This document shows, piece by piece, positions 47,786 through 56,985 of a DNA stretch of 64,000 nt (the first letter of the stretch is position 1; the number at the start of each line of letters is the position of its first letter). The stretch lies in NCBI RefSeq assembly GCF_000422685.1, contig NZ_AUGN01000012.1, positions 18,838-82,837 on the forward strand, in the 5' to 3' direction. The translations under genes were made by a program, and so were the position numbers. This DNA comes from Flavobacterium gelidilacus DSM 15343 (GTDB lineage: Bacteria; Bacteroidota; Bacteroidia; Flavobacteriales; Flavobacteriaceae). The notes beneath the pieces are model-generated. The model saw nothing but the letters and a program-made list of their open reading frames with translations. It was not told the origin of the DNA and ran no database searches.

Positions 47786-48988
47786 ATGACCGAAATTAAA
47801 AAAAACAATATACTGATTAACTGCAATACAATACCAGTTAAAAACATTCTTGATATAATAAAGAACGGAGAAATTACATTAGACGAGTTCATAACAGCTG
47901 GCTTAAGCCAAGAAACTATAAAAGATGTTGTTTTAATGCAAGCTAAAGTTAAAACAGAAACAAAAACACAAGAAGATATAGAAGCTTTAGAAAAACAAAA
48001 ACAAATTAATATTGACAAAATTATTAAAGGGAAAATTTTTGCTGAAGAAATAAAAGGATTAATAAATAAAAAAGCCATTACTTTTGATGATATTAGTGAT
48101 GCCGGGGTAGCACCCAAAATAGTTAATGCTTTAAAATATTATTGCAGTGCAGAAAAAATTACTAGAAGTTATTCTGTAGAAGATCTTCCGTCAATGGAAG
48201 AAGGTAGAACAGACGTATATTTTGTAGGACTTAAAGGCTCAGGGAAGTCAACAATGATAGCAGGTTTACTAAATATAGCTCATAGTACTGGGGTTCTATT
48301 ACCTGATTCCTATCATGCAGCTGGATTAACATTTCAAACTAATTTAATTCAAGATTTAACTAGGGGTGTTTTACCATTAGCTACGCCAAGCGGATCTTAT
48401 AACTATATTGCTGCTTCACTAAATGATGCAAATAACAAAAGACATCCTTTAAATATTGTTGATGTTCCGGGTGAATTATATAATTCTATCCAGGATAATG
48501 CTGAAGTATCAAAGTTTTTAAAATATATTAATAATAATAATAAGAAAATTTTAATTTTTGTTATTGATTCGTTAGAACATGAAAATAGCAGTTCAAACAA
48601 TACTTACGATCAATCAGTTGTTTTTCCTAATATTTTGCAAATATTTAATGCAAATGGTGTTTTAGCAAAAACTGATGCAATTTATTTAGTAGTTAATAAA
48701 TTTGATGCTATTAAAGATTCTAAATATGCTTATGATGATAGACCGAATGGTGATCTTGCTCTCGATTTTTTGAATCAAGATTTCTTAAGTTTAAAAAACA
48801 ACTGCTTAGCAGCTAGAGAAGATAATAAAAATTCAATTAAGATAAAAGTGATGCCATTTTCAATAGGGAGCATTTCATATGGTTCTATATTGAATACTTT
48901 GGAAAAGGATTTTGCAAAAACAATTGTCAATCAAATAACAAAAGATTCTTTTGTTATCAGGGGTGGTGCTGGCAAAGTATTTAATTAA
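47786..48988 (+). CDS. P-loop GTPase with N-terminal helical repeats
   Basis: 400 residues, cytosolic. G1 is GLKGSGKST at 148-156, G3 is NIVDVPGELYNS (DxPG) and G4 is LVVNKFDAIKD (NKxD), so guanine specificity is very likely. The N-terminal 130 residues repeat a short motif (NGEITLDEFITAGLS, then KKAITFDDISDAGVA), suggesting tandem helical hairpins for protein contact. I know similar GTPases (double-GTPase type) from predicted bacterial conflict systems with membrane partners, but cannot assign this one to a named family with certainty. It would be the second GTPase of the operon. Confidence 0.75.
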   Translation: MTEIKKNNILINCNTIPVKNILDIIKNGEITLDEFITAGLSQETIKDVVLMQAKVKTETKTQEDIEALEKQKQINIDKIIKGKIFAEEIKGLINKKAITFDDISDAGVAPKIVNALKYYCSAEKITRSYSVEDLPSMEEGRTDVYFVGLKGSGKSTMIAGLLNIAHSTGVLLPDSYHAAGLTFQTNLIQDLTRGVLPLATPSGSYNYIAASLNDANNKRHPLNIVDVPGELYNSIQDNAEVSKFLKYINNNNKKILIFVIDSLEHENSSSNNTYDQSVVFPNILQIFNANGVLAKTDAIYLVVNKFDAIKDSKYAYDDRPNGDLALDFLNQDFLSLKNNCLAAREDNKNSIKIKVMPFSIGSISYGSILNTLEKDFAKTIVNQITKDSFVIRGGAGKVFN

Positions 48989-49005
48989 TTTTAATTATAA
49001 AAAGA

Positions 49006-50463
49006 ATGAATACATTTGGATTAATAATTCACGGAACAACAAAAGGTGTTGATGATTTATACGTTTCTGAAAATTTTAAAGAAATAAAACAAAGTGAAGA
49101 TATTGAAAAAACAGTTATTGATGAACGGAATCTTTCTACAAAGCTAGCTAATCAATCAGATGTCTATACTTTGCAGCTTACATCAAATTATAGAGTTTAT
49201 TCATTAGTTGTAACTGATGCCTATTTAACCGATTTAGTTGGTCGAGCGGGTTTTTATGCAATTAGGTTATATGTGCCTAAAAAATATCCATTACCTAATA
49301 TAGAAAATTTTTTACAAAAAATTAATACTAAATATTTAGAATTTGAAAATAATGAAACTCCAAAAGAGAATCAAAATTATGATGATTTATTAAAATTTGA
49401 TTTACTATTAGAGATTAAGCAGCAAAACTTTATTCATTTAAATTCTAATGAAGATGCTTTTTGTTACTATAACCCAATAAACTCTAATCTAAGTACCGTT
49501 TTTAATAGTAAAAATTTACCTTTTTTTAAAAATGTATATGCTTTTAACGAAGAAAAAGCACTTTCTCCAGAAATAATAAAATCTTTAGGATTAAAGTCAT
49601 TTAATGAAACCAACGAACATATAAAAGAGGTTCTTTTATATAATAACGATAGAGTGTTAAAAGAGCTTAAAATTAATAATATTTTAGTTGATTTTAACAA
49701 AAATGAAACAGAATTAAATGTGCTTCTAAAGGAAGGAGATGTTTTAGAATATAACACAACAGATGAACCAAAATTTCAACAAGGTTTTGGATTGATTGTT
49801 ACAATATCAAAAAAATATGTAGCACCACCAAAACCACCAAAGCCCCCAAAAAGCTCTAATAAGCCTGATTTTTTTAAAGAATACGGCATTTATATTTTAA
49901 TGATGATAATGGTTGTTGTTATTGGTTATTATTCATGGACTATTTTCTTCCCTAAACCGGAGCCTGTTTCTAATACACTAACCGGTAAAGAAATTGTCCC
50001 AATAGAAGATGTTAAAAACGATACCATAAGTACTATTCTATTTGAAATTGATAGCACACAAAATCCTAAAAAAGTCTATAAAACAAATTATCCAAAATTA
50101 GAAAAATATCGTTTTAGTGTTGACAACAACAAATGGTCTTTCAAAAATACTGAAAGAAATAACACTTATGTCGTTTTCTTTAAAACCAATTTAGATGATA
50201 TTATTAAAAAAGACACATTAGATTTTAATGACGATAAAAAGAAAGAGTTCTTTAAAAATTTAGAAGATAAAGCGGGAGTTAAAATTGAAGAGAAAGAAAT
50301 AGTAATAGAAACAAATAAAGAGGCTTCGAAAAAAGAAACAGTAAAACAAACCAGCACAAAGGGCAAGAATGAAAACTCCACTGATACTAAACAAACTCCT
50401 AATAAAAATCAAGAATCCCCTGAAAAAAATATATTAAAAAAAAGGAAAACAATTGACAAATAG
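49006..50463 (+). CDS. Bitopic membrane protein, possible GTPase partner
   Basis: 485 residues, not recognised. The N-terminal 265 residues form a cytosolic domain that starts MNTFGLIIHGTTKGVDDLYV and contains LVGRAGFYAIRLYVPKKYPL. A proline-rich hinge (APPKPPKPPKSSNKPDF) leads to one span (about 293-315, IYILMMIMVVVIGYYSWTIF). The periplasmic part is about 170 residues and ends in a lysine-rich, disordered tail. With a GTPase gene 17 bases upstream, the cytosolic domain may be its receptor; a weak resemblance to GTPase-associated proteins of predicted conflict systems is only an impression. Confidence 0.6.
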   Translation: MNTFGLIIHGTTKGVDDLYVSENFKEIKQSEDIEKTVIDERNLSTKLANQSDVYTLQLTSNYRVYSLVVTDAYLTDLVGRAGFYAIRLYVPKKYPLPNIENFLQKINTKYLEFENNETPKENQNYDDLLKFDLLLEIKQQNFIHLNSNEDAFCYYNPINSNLSTVFNSKNLPFFKNVYAFNEEKALSPEIIKSLGLKSFNETNEHIKEVLLYNNDRVLKELKINNILVDFNKNETELNVLLKEGDVLEYNTTDEPKFQQGFGLIVTISKKYVAPPKPPKPPKSSNKPDFFKEYGIYILMMIMVVVIGYYSWTIFFPKPEPVSNTLTGKEIVPIEDVKNDTISTILFEIDSTQNPKKVYKTNYPKLEKYRFSVDNNKWSFKNTERNNTYVVFFKTNLDDIIKKDTLDFNDDKKKEFFKNLEDKAGVKIEEKEIVIETNKEASKKETVKQTSTKGKNENSTDTKQTPNKNQESPEKNILKKRKTIDK

Positions 50464-50483
50464 GGAAATTAGAAAAACTAAAT

Positions 50484-51161
50484 ATGATAAAAATAACAGA
50501 TAAAAACAGAAGCGGTATTATTTTAGGAGGAATTCTTCTGATAGGTATTTTGCTTATAGGGTTCGTCATGTATTTTGAAAATGATGAGGTCGAAAGTATG
50601 AATAAAGTAAACGATCCTGCCCCAACAAATGTTAAAGCCTTAGAGAGTTTAATTAGCAATCTTAAAACTCAAAAATTTGATGCAAGTAATTATGCATCAA
50701 TAGCTTCAGAAATAAATGGTTCACATACAGAAGGTTTAATAACAGGCTCTGCAAAGAACAACCTCTTAAACAATTTAAATACTGCTTATGCAGATTTAGT
50801 TTATGCAAAATGTGAAGGCTATTTAAATACTAATAGTAATCATACAAGTGGGGATATTTTTAAGTGGCTAACTCAATTAGAAAATATAATATCAAAAAAT
50901 CGAAGAATAGAGTATTATCGTGGTCAAATAAAAGCTTATGATCATTATGCAGTTTCTTTGCCAAACAAAATAAATAATTTTTGTAGATTGGGTAATTTTG
51001 ATGAGGAGAAGTACCTTAAACTAAAGAATGAAATGAATGAAATGTCAAGTTTAGATAATAAATACAAAAGCAAATCTAAGTTTATAAATATTAAATTAGA
51101 AAATATAAATATGTTAGAAAATGCTTATAGAGATTGGATAGAAATTGATAGTGATTTTTAA
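50484..51161 (+). CDS. Membrane-anchored periplasmic helical protein
   Basis: 225 residues, not recognised. One N-terminal span (GIILGGILLIGILLIGFVMY, about 10-30) with a positive cytosolic start, then a helical periplasmic domain (NVKALESLISNLKTQKFDAS, YADLVYAKCEGYLNTN). It could pack against the other periplasmic rods of the operon. Gaps of 20 and 30 bases to its neighbours indicate co-transcription. Confidence 0.6.
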   Translation: MIKITDKNRSGIILGGILLIGILLIGFVMYFENDEVESMNKVNDPAPTNVKALESLISNLKTQKFDASNYASIASEINGSHTEGLITGSAKNNLLNNLNTAYADLVYAKCEGYLNTNSNHTSGDIFKWLTQLENIISKNRRIEYYRGQIKAYDHYAVSLPNKINNFCRLGNFDEEKYLKLKNEMNEMSSLDNKYKSKSKFINIKLENINMLENAYRDWIEIDSDF

Positions 51162-51191
51162 TAAAATAATAACTTTAAAAAAAATTAAGTA

Positions 51192-52061
51192 ATGATAAAA
51201 TATATTACAATAATAACTTTGATTTTTTCAATCAATTCATTTTCTCAAAAGAATAATGATAAAACAAAAAAACAGAATAGTGAAATTTCAAATTTAAACG
51301 AAGAATTACCAAAAAAATCAGCTTCAATTATTGAAATGCAAAAAATTGAAATATTAAAATTAAAAAGTATAATTCAAAAAACAAACGAGCATTATTTAAA
51401 AGAATCTTTTGATGAATTATTTACTGACAAGTATTTTGAAACAAGAGATTTATCAATAAATAACGATAAAGAAAATTTTATACTTTCTGGAGTATTAATT
51501 AATAGTATGGAAATTGAAGCTAATGAGAAAGAACAAAAAACTTGTGAAATAGCTAAATCATTTAATTCGAACTACTTAGCGCTTTTAGAAATTAGGGAAA
51601 ATGTGTTAAATAAAAAGTTTGATGAATTAAAAGTTAATGAAAGCATAGATAGAATTAATAAATTGCCACAACTAGATGCAAAATCAAAATTGAATAATAG
51701 AAAAAGTAGTATACTTGGTTTATTGACAACATATAAAGAAAACACCTGTGCACTGAGAAAAAAATTAGATGAATACAGAGAAAAAAAAGATCAAGGTGCA
51801 ATTTCTTCTTTGTATGATAAATTAGGAAAGGATGAAAAATTCAGAGATTATCCTTATTTGTTGGATGTTATAGCTAAAATTAAAAAAGATGTAACTAGTT
51901 ATAAAGGAGACAATGATTTAATATCTTGTGTGCAAGAAACGGTAGTTAAGGAAAATATTGAAATACAAGATAAGAAGGAAGACATAAAAGAAACTAATAA
52001 AGAAGATGACAAAGTCAAAAAAGAAGCCCCAAAAGAGCTTAAACAAGAAGACAATAAATAG
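51192..52061 (+). CDS. Secreted periplasmic protein with charged C-terminus
   Basis: 289 residues, not recognised. A signal peptide (MIKYITIITLIFSINSFSQ) is followed by a helical body with two cysteines near the middle and one or more later (KTCEIAKSF, NTCALRKKL, LISCVQETV). The last 45 residues are almost only Lys, Glu and Asp (KEDIKETNKEDDKVKKEAPK) and are probably unstructured. Located in the periplasm or at the outer membrane. Its gene lies between inner-membrane and outer-membrane components, so it may bridge them. Confidence 0.6.
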   Translation: MIKYITIITLIFSINSFSQKNNDKTKKQNSEISNLNEELPKKSASIIEMQKIEILKLKSIIQKTNEHYLKESFDELFTDKYFETRDLSINNDKENFILSGVLINSMEIEANEKEQKTCEIAKSFNSNYLALLEIRENVLNKKFDELKVNESIDRINKLPQLDAKSKLNNRKSSILGLLTTYKENTCALRKKLDEYREKKDQGAISSLYDKLGKDEKFRDYPYLLDVIAKIKKDVTSYKGDNDLISCVQETVVKENIEIQDKKEDIKETNKEDDKVKKEAPKELKQEDNK

Positions 52062-52079
52062 TATAAAAACATGTAAATT

Positions 52080-53390
52080 ATGAATAAATTAAAATGGTTT
52101 TTGCTAATTTTATTTTTTATTGTTCAAAATTCATTTTGTCAAAAAACAGAAGATTTGAATTATGAAAATGCAAAAAAAGCATACTTAGAAAATAATTATA
52201 CAACTGCAAATTCGTATATTAAGCAATCTAAAATAGCTTATAAATCTGTGCCTCCAAAAGTTTCTTATTTAGAAATAATGATTAAAGATGAATTAATTAA
52301 ATCAAATCCTTACGAAGATTATTCTTTATTAGATGAAACTAGAAATTTAGTAAACATTTATTTAAAAAAATATCAAAATTTAAATGGTAGAAACTATAAA
52401 GATGTTGAGCAAGTTGCAAATAGATTAATTTCTTTGCCAAAAGATTTGACCACTTTTAATTATCAGAAAGAAAAAAAAATAAAAGAAGAAGAATTAGAAA
52501 AAGAACGGATTAAAATTGAAGCTGCTGAAAGAAAAGAAAAATTAGAAAGAGAGGCAAAAGCTAAAGAGGAGAGAGAAAGAGTATTACGAGTTGAGGCTTT
52601 AGAAAGGGAAAAATTAAACAGTTTAATAAATGAACGCAGAATAAAGTTAGCACCGTATGCTAAAGCGATAAGAATTAGTGATTATGAATTAAGTGAATTA
52701 AGTGAATTAGAATTTATTCATAGATTAAATAAAGCCAAAGAAGACTTAGTAAAAATAGAGAAAGAAGAAGCCAAGGTCGATGAAATCAGAATTCAGCGGT
52801 CTATAAAATTAAAGCCTTATAACAGTCAGGTTAGTTACAGCGTAATAAATAGTCTAGGAACTTATTCATCTTCGGAATTTGATGAAATTTACAACAAAGC
52901 GAAAAAAGATTTTAAAGCGACCAAGAAAAGAAACAAACCAAACTTAAGACCTTTCTCAAGTTTAGGTTTTCAAAGTGGTGAGATAGCAAATTACGGATTG
53001 ATATATGAAAGCGGGGGTAAAACTGCGATAGGATTTAGACTTTCTGCTAGAACAAGTTTAACACCAGAAGAAGATATTTTAAATGGTACAATCATAAAAA
53101 ATAAAACAGAAATAGAATTAGGTCCAAATATCAAAATATTTAAAAGACTTTACCTAAACTTGGGTGCTGGTTATGGATATTATGACAGAATAATTAATAA
53201 TGATTATTCTAATGAAATTAGTTTAGAAAAAACAGGGTATTCTGTTGCAACAACAGGTTTAATGATTCGTCTAAGTGGAGTAATAAATATTAACGGAGGC
53301 GTATCATTTATGGATATTGAAAAGGACTTTTATAAACCTGAAGTTACTTTTGGTATTTCTTTTAATTTAAAAGGAAGATATAAATATTAA
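52080..53390 (+). CDS. Exported coiled-coil protein with C-terminal outer-membrane beta-domain
   Basis: 436 residues. Signal peptide (WFLLILFFIVQNSFCQ), a TPR-like start (NYENAKKAYLENNYTTANSY), a highly charged coiled coil (about 130-185), a duplicated unit (ERRIKLAPYAKAIRISDYEL and QRSIKLKPYNSQVSYSVINS), and from about residue 290 an alternating beta pattern (FSSLGFQSGEIANYGLIYES, IKIFKRLYLNLGAGYGYYD) ending with an aromatic residue (GRYKY), as outer-membrane strands do. It probably links periplasmic parts to the outer membrane. The barrel is too short to be a large pore; the assignment as outer-membrane protein is inference from pattern. Confidence 0.65.
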   Translation: MNKLKWFLLILFFIVQNSFCQKTEDLNYENAKKAYLENNYTTANSYIKQSKIAYKSVPPKVSYLEIMIKDELIKSNPYEDYSLLDETRNLVNIYLKKYQNLNGRNYKDVEQVANRLISLPKDLTTFNYQKEKKIKEEELEKERIKIEAAERKEKLEREAKAKEERERVLRVEALEREKLNSLINERRIKLAPYAKAIRISDYELSELSELEFIHRLNKAKEDLVKIEKEEAKVDEIRIQRSIKLKPYNSQVSYSVINSLGTYSSSEFDEIYNKAKKDFKATKKRNKPNLRPFSSLGFQSGEIANYGLIYESGGKTAIGFRLSARTSLTPEEDILNGTIIKNKTEIELGPNIKIFKRLYLNLGAGYGYYDRIINNDYSNEISLEKTGYSVATTGLMIRLSGVININGGVSFMDIEKDFYKPEVTFGISFNLKGRYKY

Positions 53391-53410
53391 ATAACAGTAA
53401 TCGATTTAAA

Positions 53411-55492
53411 ATGGAAAAAATATTCAAATCAAAAACAGAATTAATTATTATGACTTTTTTTGTATTAATAATTAGTTGTACGAATGAATTCGATTATGGT
53501 AACTTACAAAATGCTGTTAAAACAGATGACTTTTTTGATGTAACGCAAACAACGGTAAGTGTTTCAGGAAATGTATTAACTGACAATGGATCAAATTTGA
53601 CGGCAAGAGGCATTTGTTATGGTATCGATTATAATCCAACTATATTAGGTCAAAAGAAAATATACAGCAACTCTACTTTGGGTAATTATACATGTATGAT
53701 AGATAACCTATCACCAAGTACAACATACTTTGCAAGAGCTTACGCAACTAATAGTGATGGTACTGCTTATGGAAAGTCAATTTCGTTTACGACACTTCAA
53801 GCTACAATACCTATAATTTCATTGACAACAGAAGCAAATCTAATTACCGCTACTACAGTTAAAACAGGAGGAATTATAACGAATAGTGGTGCTTCAGCGG
53901 TCACAAGTCGTGGTGTTTGTTATAGTAATACTATAACATCTCCAACTATCGCTAATACTAAAACAAATGATGGAACAGGAATAGGAACTTTTGTTAGTTC
54001 ATTAACAGGTTTAACCCCTAATACAACTTATTATATTAGAGCTTATGCAACAAATGCTATTGGAACAGCTTATGGAGATATAAAGTCTTTTACAACGACA
54101 TCCGCAACAATTGCAACAGGCCTTACAACAACGGCTATTTCAATAATAACACAAACTTCAGCGAATAGTGGTGGAAATATAGCAGGAGATGGTGGAGCTA
54201 CAATTACTTCAAGAGGTGTATGTTGGAGTAATACAACTTCAAGTCCAACAACTTCAAATTCAAAAACCACAGACGGTAATGGAATAGGTACGTTTTCTAG
54301 CAACATGACAAGTTTATTACCTGGCACTACATATTATGTTAGAGCTTATGCTACTAATAGCGCAGGTACTGCTTATGGAAGCACTAAAACATTTACTACC
54401 CTTTATCCAACTATTCCAACTGGTATGACCACTAATTCTGTTTCAAATATAATGCAAACTACAGCAACAAGTGGTGGAAATAGTACTGGTGATGGTGGTG
54501 CATCAATTACATCAAGGGGTGTATGCTGGAGTAATACTACTTCTAGTCCCTCAATTAATAATTCAAAAACTATAGATGGTAGTGGAATAGGAAGTTTTAC
54601 TAGTAATTTGACAAGTTTATTACCGGGCACAACTTATTATGTTAGAGCTTATGCTACAAATAGTGCTGGTACTGCTTATGGTACTGCAAAAATATTTACA
54701 ACATCTTCCGCAACAATACCAACAGGAATAACGACGTTTAACTCGTCCTCAATATCGCAAAACACTGCAACTAATGGAGGAAGTATTGCTACAGACGGCG
54801 GATCCTCAATTACTTCAAGAGGAGTCTGCTGGAGTACCACGACCACTAGTCCTACAATAGCTAATTCAAAAACAATTAATGGTTCAGGAACAGGGTCTTT
54901 TTCAAGTTCTTTAACAGGATTAAATCCTAATACTACTTATTATGTTAGAGCATATGCAACCAATAATATAGGAACGGCATATGGTAACTCAACTTCATTT
55001 ACTACTCTGCCTAATTTATCTGTAGGTCAACCTTATCAAGGAGGTATAATTGCATATATATATGTTTCTGGTGATAGCGGTTATGTGGCTGGACAAACTC
55101 ATGGCTTAATAGCTACAACATCAAATCAAAGTTCTAGTGCTCAATGGGGATGTTCAGGAACATCAATAAACGGTACAAGTACATCATTTGGAACAGGCCT
55201 ATCAAGTACTACAGCTATTGTAAATGGTTGTACTTCAACAACTATAGCAGCTGCAATATGTAATAACTTATCATCAGGAGGCTTTTCAGATTGGTATTTG
55301 CCAAGTAGAGATGAATTATATAAGCTTTATTTGAATAGATCTGCGATAGGTGGATTTAATAATGCTTCTTATTGGAGTGCTTCACAAGCAACAGCAACAA
55401 CTTCATGGAGTGTCAATTTCAGCTCCGACGGCTCAAACAATACGGGCCCGAAATCAAGTTTGCTTTCAGTTAGAGCAATTAGAAAGTTTTAA
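53411..55492 (+). CDS. Surface lipoprotein with five 101-residue repeats and a DUF1566-like domain
   Basis: 693 residues. The lipobox is VLIISC with Cys23. Five fibronectin-III-like repeats follow, each with RGVC(W/Y) and RAYATNxxGTAYG, the last three or four almost identical. The C-terminal 170 residues resemble DUF1566: GGIIAYIYVSGDSGYVAGQT, SDWYLPSRDELYKLYLN, YWSASQ and SVRAIRKF. This kind of lipoprotein with a terminal DUF1566-like domain is commonly exposed on flavobacterial surfaces. As last gene of the operon (20 bases from the preceding one), it could be the surface-exposed tip or receptor of the machine. Confidence 0.8.
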   Translation: MEKIFKSKTELIIMTFFVLIISCTNEFDYGNLQNAVKTDDFFDVTQTTVSVSGNVLTDNGSNLTARGICYGIDYNPTILGQKKIYSNSTLGNYTCMIDNLSPSTTYFARAYATNSDGTAYGKSISFTTLQATIPIISLTTEANLITATTVKTGGIITNSGASAVTSRGVCYSNTITSPTIANTKTNDGTGIGTFVSSLTGLTPNTTYYIRAYATNAIGTAYGDIKSFTTTSATIATGLTTTAISIITQTSANSGGNIAGDGGATITSRGVCWSNTTSSPTTSNSKTTDGNGIGTFSSNMTSLLPGTTYYVRAYATNSAGTAYGSTKTFTTLYPTIPTGMTTNSVSNIMQTTATSGGNSTGDGGASITSRGVCWSNTTSSPSINNSKTIDGSGIGSFTSNLTSLLPGTTYYVRAYATNSAGTAYGTAKIFTTSSATIPTGITTFNSSSISQNTATNGGSIATDGGSSITSRGVCWSTTTTSPTIANSKTINGSGTGSFSSSLTGLNPNTTYYVRAYATNNIGTAYGNSTSFTTLPNLSVGQPYQGGIIAYIYVSGDSGYVAGQTHGLIATTSNQSSSAQWGCSGTSINGTSTSFGTGLSSTTAIVNGCTSTTIAAAICNNLSSGGFSDWYLPSRDELYKLYLNRSAIGGFNNASYWSASQATATTSWSVNFSSDGSNNTGPKSSLLSVRAIRKF
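53492..55007 (+). repeat. Five tandem repeats with an exact 303-base period
   Basis: The codon for Arg in RAYATN occurs at 53735, 54038, 54341, 54644 and 54947, that is every 303 bases without drift. Units 3 and 4 are closest (both LLPGTTYYVRAYATNSAGTA), unit 1 the most diverged. This indicates duplication with recent homogenisation. Confidence 0.85.
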
Positions 55493-55715
55493 TTTAATAA
55501 TAGATGGGCAAAATGATGACAGTTTCTCTTTTCATATAATTGACTAAGAAATGATATCGTTCGTATACAACCTTGCTATTTATTAAACTATAAAACACCA
55601 AGTAGATATGGAGAAGAAAATTAAATTAGCATTAGAATAAAAATTAAACTATAAAAACTAATTCAGTGGAATATACTCTGTAAACCATTTATATAATTTT
55701 AAATACTCAACCATT

Positions 55716-56123
55716 ATGAAAAACATTTTTACCTTTTTTGTTTTAATCTTTATAACAACAACAGTCAAGGCACAAATCGGATCTACAAAATCAAAAATAA
55801 TACAAGAAAATAAAAACTATTCAATAGAAAAAACTGACGATGGAACAGATTATATTTCCTTTGTTGTTGAATTTGAAAACTACAATCAACAGGTAGCATG
55901 CTATCTCACGGAAAAAGAAGCAAATAAAGAACAATTGTGCTTCAGAGTTTTAATGATAGAACCAAGTTCAGAAACAAACAATTGGATAAGATTTTTTAAT
56001 GAGCAAAACTTTGTAAAATTAGCTGGAATGACTTGGAAAGACTATGAACATTCAATAGTATATGAAGTTGTTGTTAAAGATGGAAATTGTCTAGTTCACA
56101 AATATTATGACACAAAATTATAA
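55716..56123 (+). CDS. Small secreted protein of unknown function
   Basis: 135 residues, not recognised. Signal peptide (IFTFFVLIFITTTVKAQ) and a compact domain of about 115 residues with three cysteines (QQVACYLTEKE, EQLCFRVLM, DGNCLVHKYYD). It lies 223 bases beyond the operon's last gene with no clear terminator between, so it may or may not be co-transcribed. Confidence 0.55.
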   Translation: MKNIFTFFVLIFITTTVKAQIGSTKSKIIQENKNYSIEKTDDGTDYISFVVEFENYNQQVACYLTEKEANKEQLCFRVLMIEPSSETNNWIRFFNEQNFVKLAGMTWKDYEHSIVYEVVVKDGNCLVHKYYDTKL

Positions 56124-56214
56124 AGAATGTTCTTCAAGTATTATTTTTTTGTTTGGGTTCACAATATCCTGTCGGAGACAAACCTTTTGATTTTGTAAAA
56201 ACAACTTTTTGTGA

Positions 56215-56243
56215 AAATTTACGCACCTTCAGAGCGTAAATTT
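56215..56243. terminator. Ten-pair hairpin, possible terminator
   Basis: AAATTTACGC (56215-56224) pairs perfectly with GCGTAAATTT (56234-56243), nine-base loop. There is no real T-run after it, so termination is uncertain; it could also be a regulatory site. It lies between two unrelated small genes. Confidence 0.45.
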
Positions 56244-56362
56244 AAACTCGCTAACAATTATAAAAAAAAAACATTTCTAAGATTTTAAATTTATTTTGTA
56301 CTTGTTTATACGTTAACAAAAAATAATATTATAAATATATAATTAGTAAAAAACAATACAAT

Positions 56363-56932
56363 ATGAAAATAGCAATAGCATTACTAATTTTAGTTATGAC
56401 ATTTTCCTGTAAAAATGAAAAACAACCAACTAATATAAATAGTAATCAAATAAATGATACAATTTCTAAGATAGAACATAAAGCTGACAAAATAGAGTTT
56501 GAAGAAAATCTTTACTATAAGTATTGTAATGTTAGATATGACTTTTGCATAGATTATCCCAAAAATTTTATTTCTCAAGGAGAATCATATAATGGCGATG
56601 GTCAGGTATTTATATCAAAAGATAAGAAAGCGCAAATAAGTACTTTTGGCAGCATGAGTCTTGTCGATGTAACGCCAACAATTAAGCATGTTTTTGATAT
56701 GTCAAATAACGATAAAAGAATTACTTATAAAGTATTAAAAAAAGATTATTTTATTGTTTCAGGCTTCAATGAAAATGGCGATATATTTTATCAAAAGACT
56801 TTGTCCAAAAAAGTTGAAAATTCTAATAACAATAACCAACCTGATTTTTATCAGACTTTAATGATTACATATCCAAAAAATCAATCTGATATTTATGCAG
56901 AATATTGTAAAAAAATAGCCAGATTTTTTTAA
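56363..56932 (+). CDS. Lipoprotein of unknown function
   Basis: 189 residues. The lipobox is TFSC at residue 16 (LLILVMTFSCKNEKQ), so it should be attached to the inner or outer membrane on the periplasmic side. The mature part starts with a low-complexity linker and contains YDFCIDYPKNFISQGESYNG, a short beta-rich block I have seen in flavobacterial lipoproteins without named function. It is followed by another lipoprotein gene after 53 bases. Confidence 0.6.
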   Translation: MKIAIALLILVMTFSCKNEKQPTNINSNQINDTISKIEHKADKIEFEENLYYKYCNVRYDFCIDYPKNFISQGESYNGDGQVFISKDKKAQISTFGSMSLVDVTPTIKHVFDMSNNDKRITYKVLKKDYFIVSGFNENGDIFYQKTLSKKVENSNNNNQPDFYQTLMITYPKNQSDIYAEYCKKIARFF

Positions 56933-56985
56933 TTTCAGAATTTAAAAAATTATTAATTGAAATCTGCAGATAAAATAACATTCAA

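Noticed and set aside
38311..55492. Type VI or type IX secretion system
   Set aside because: No VipA/B, Hcp, VgrG, TssM-like or Por/Sov proteins; the NTPases and protease do not belong to those machines.
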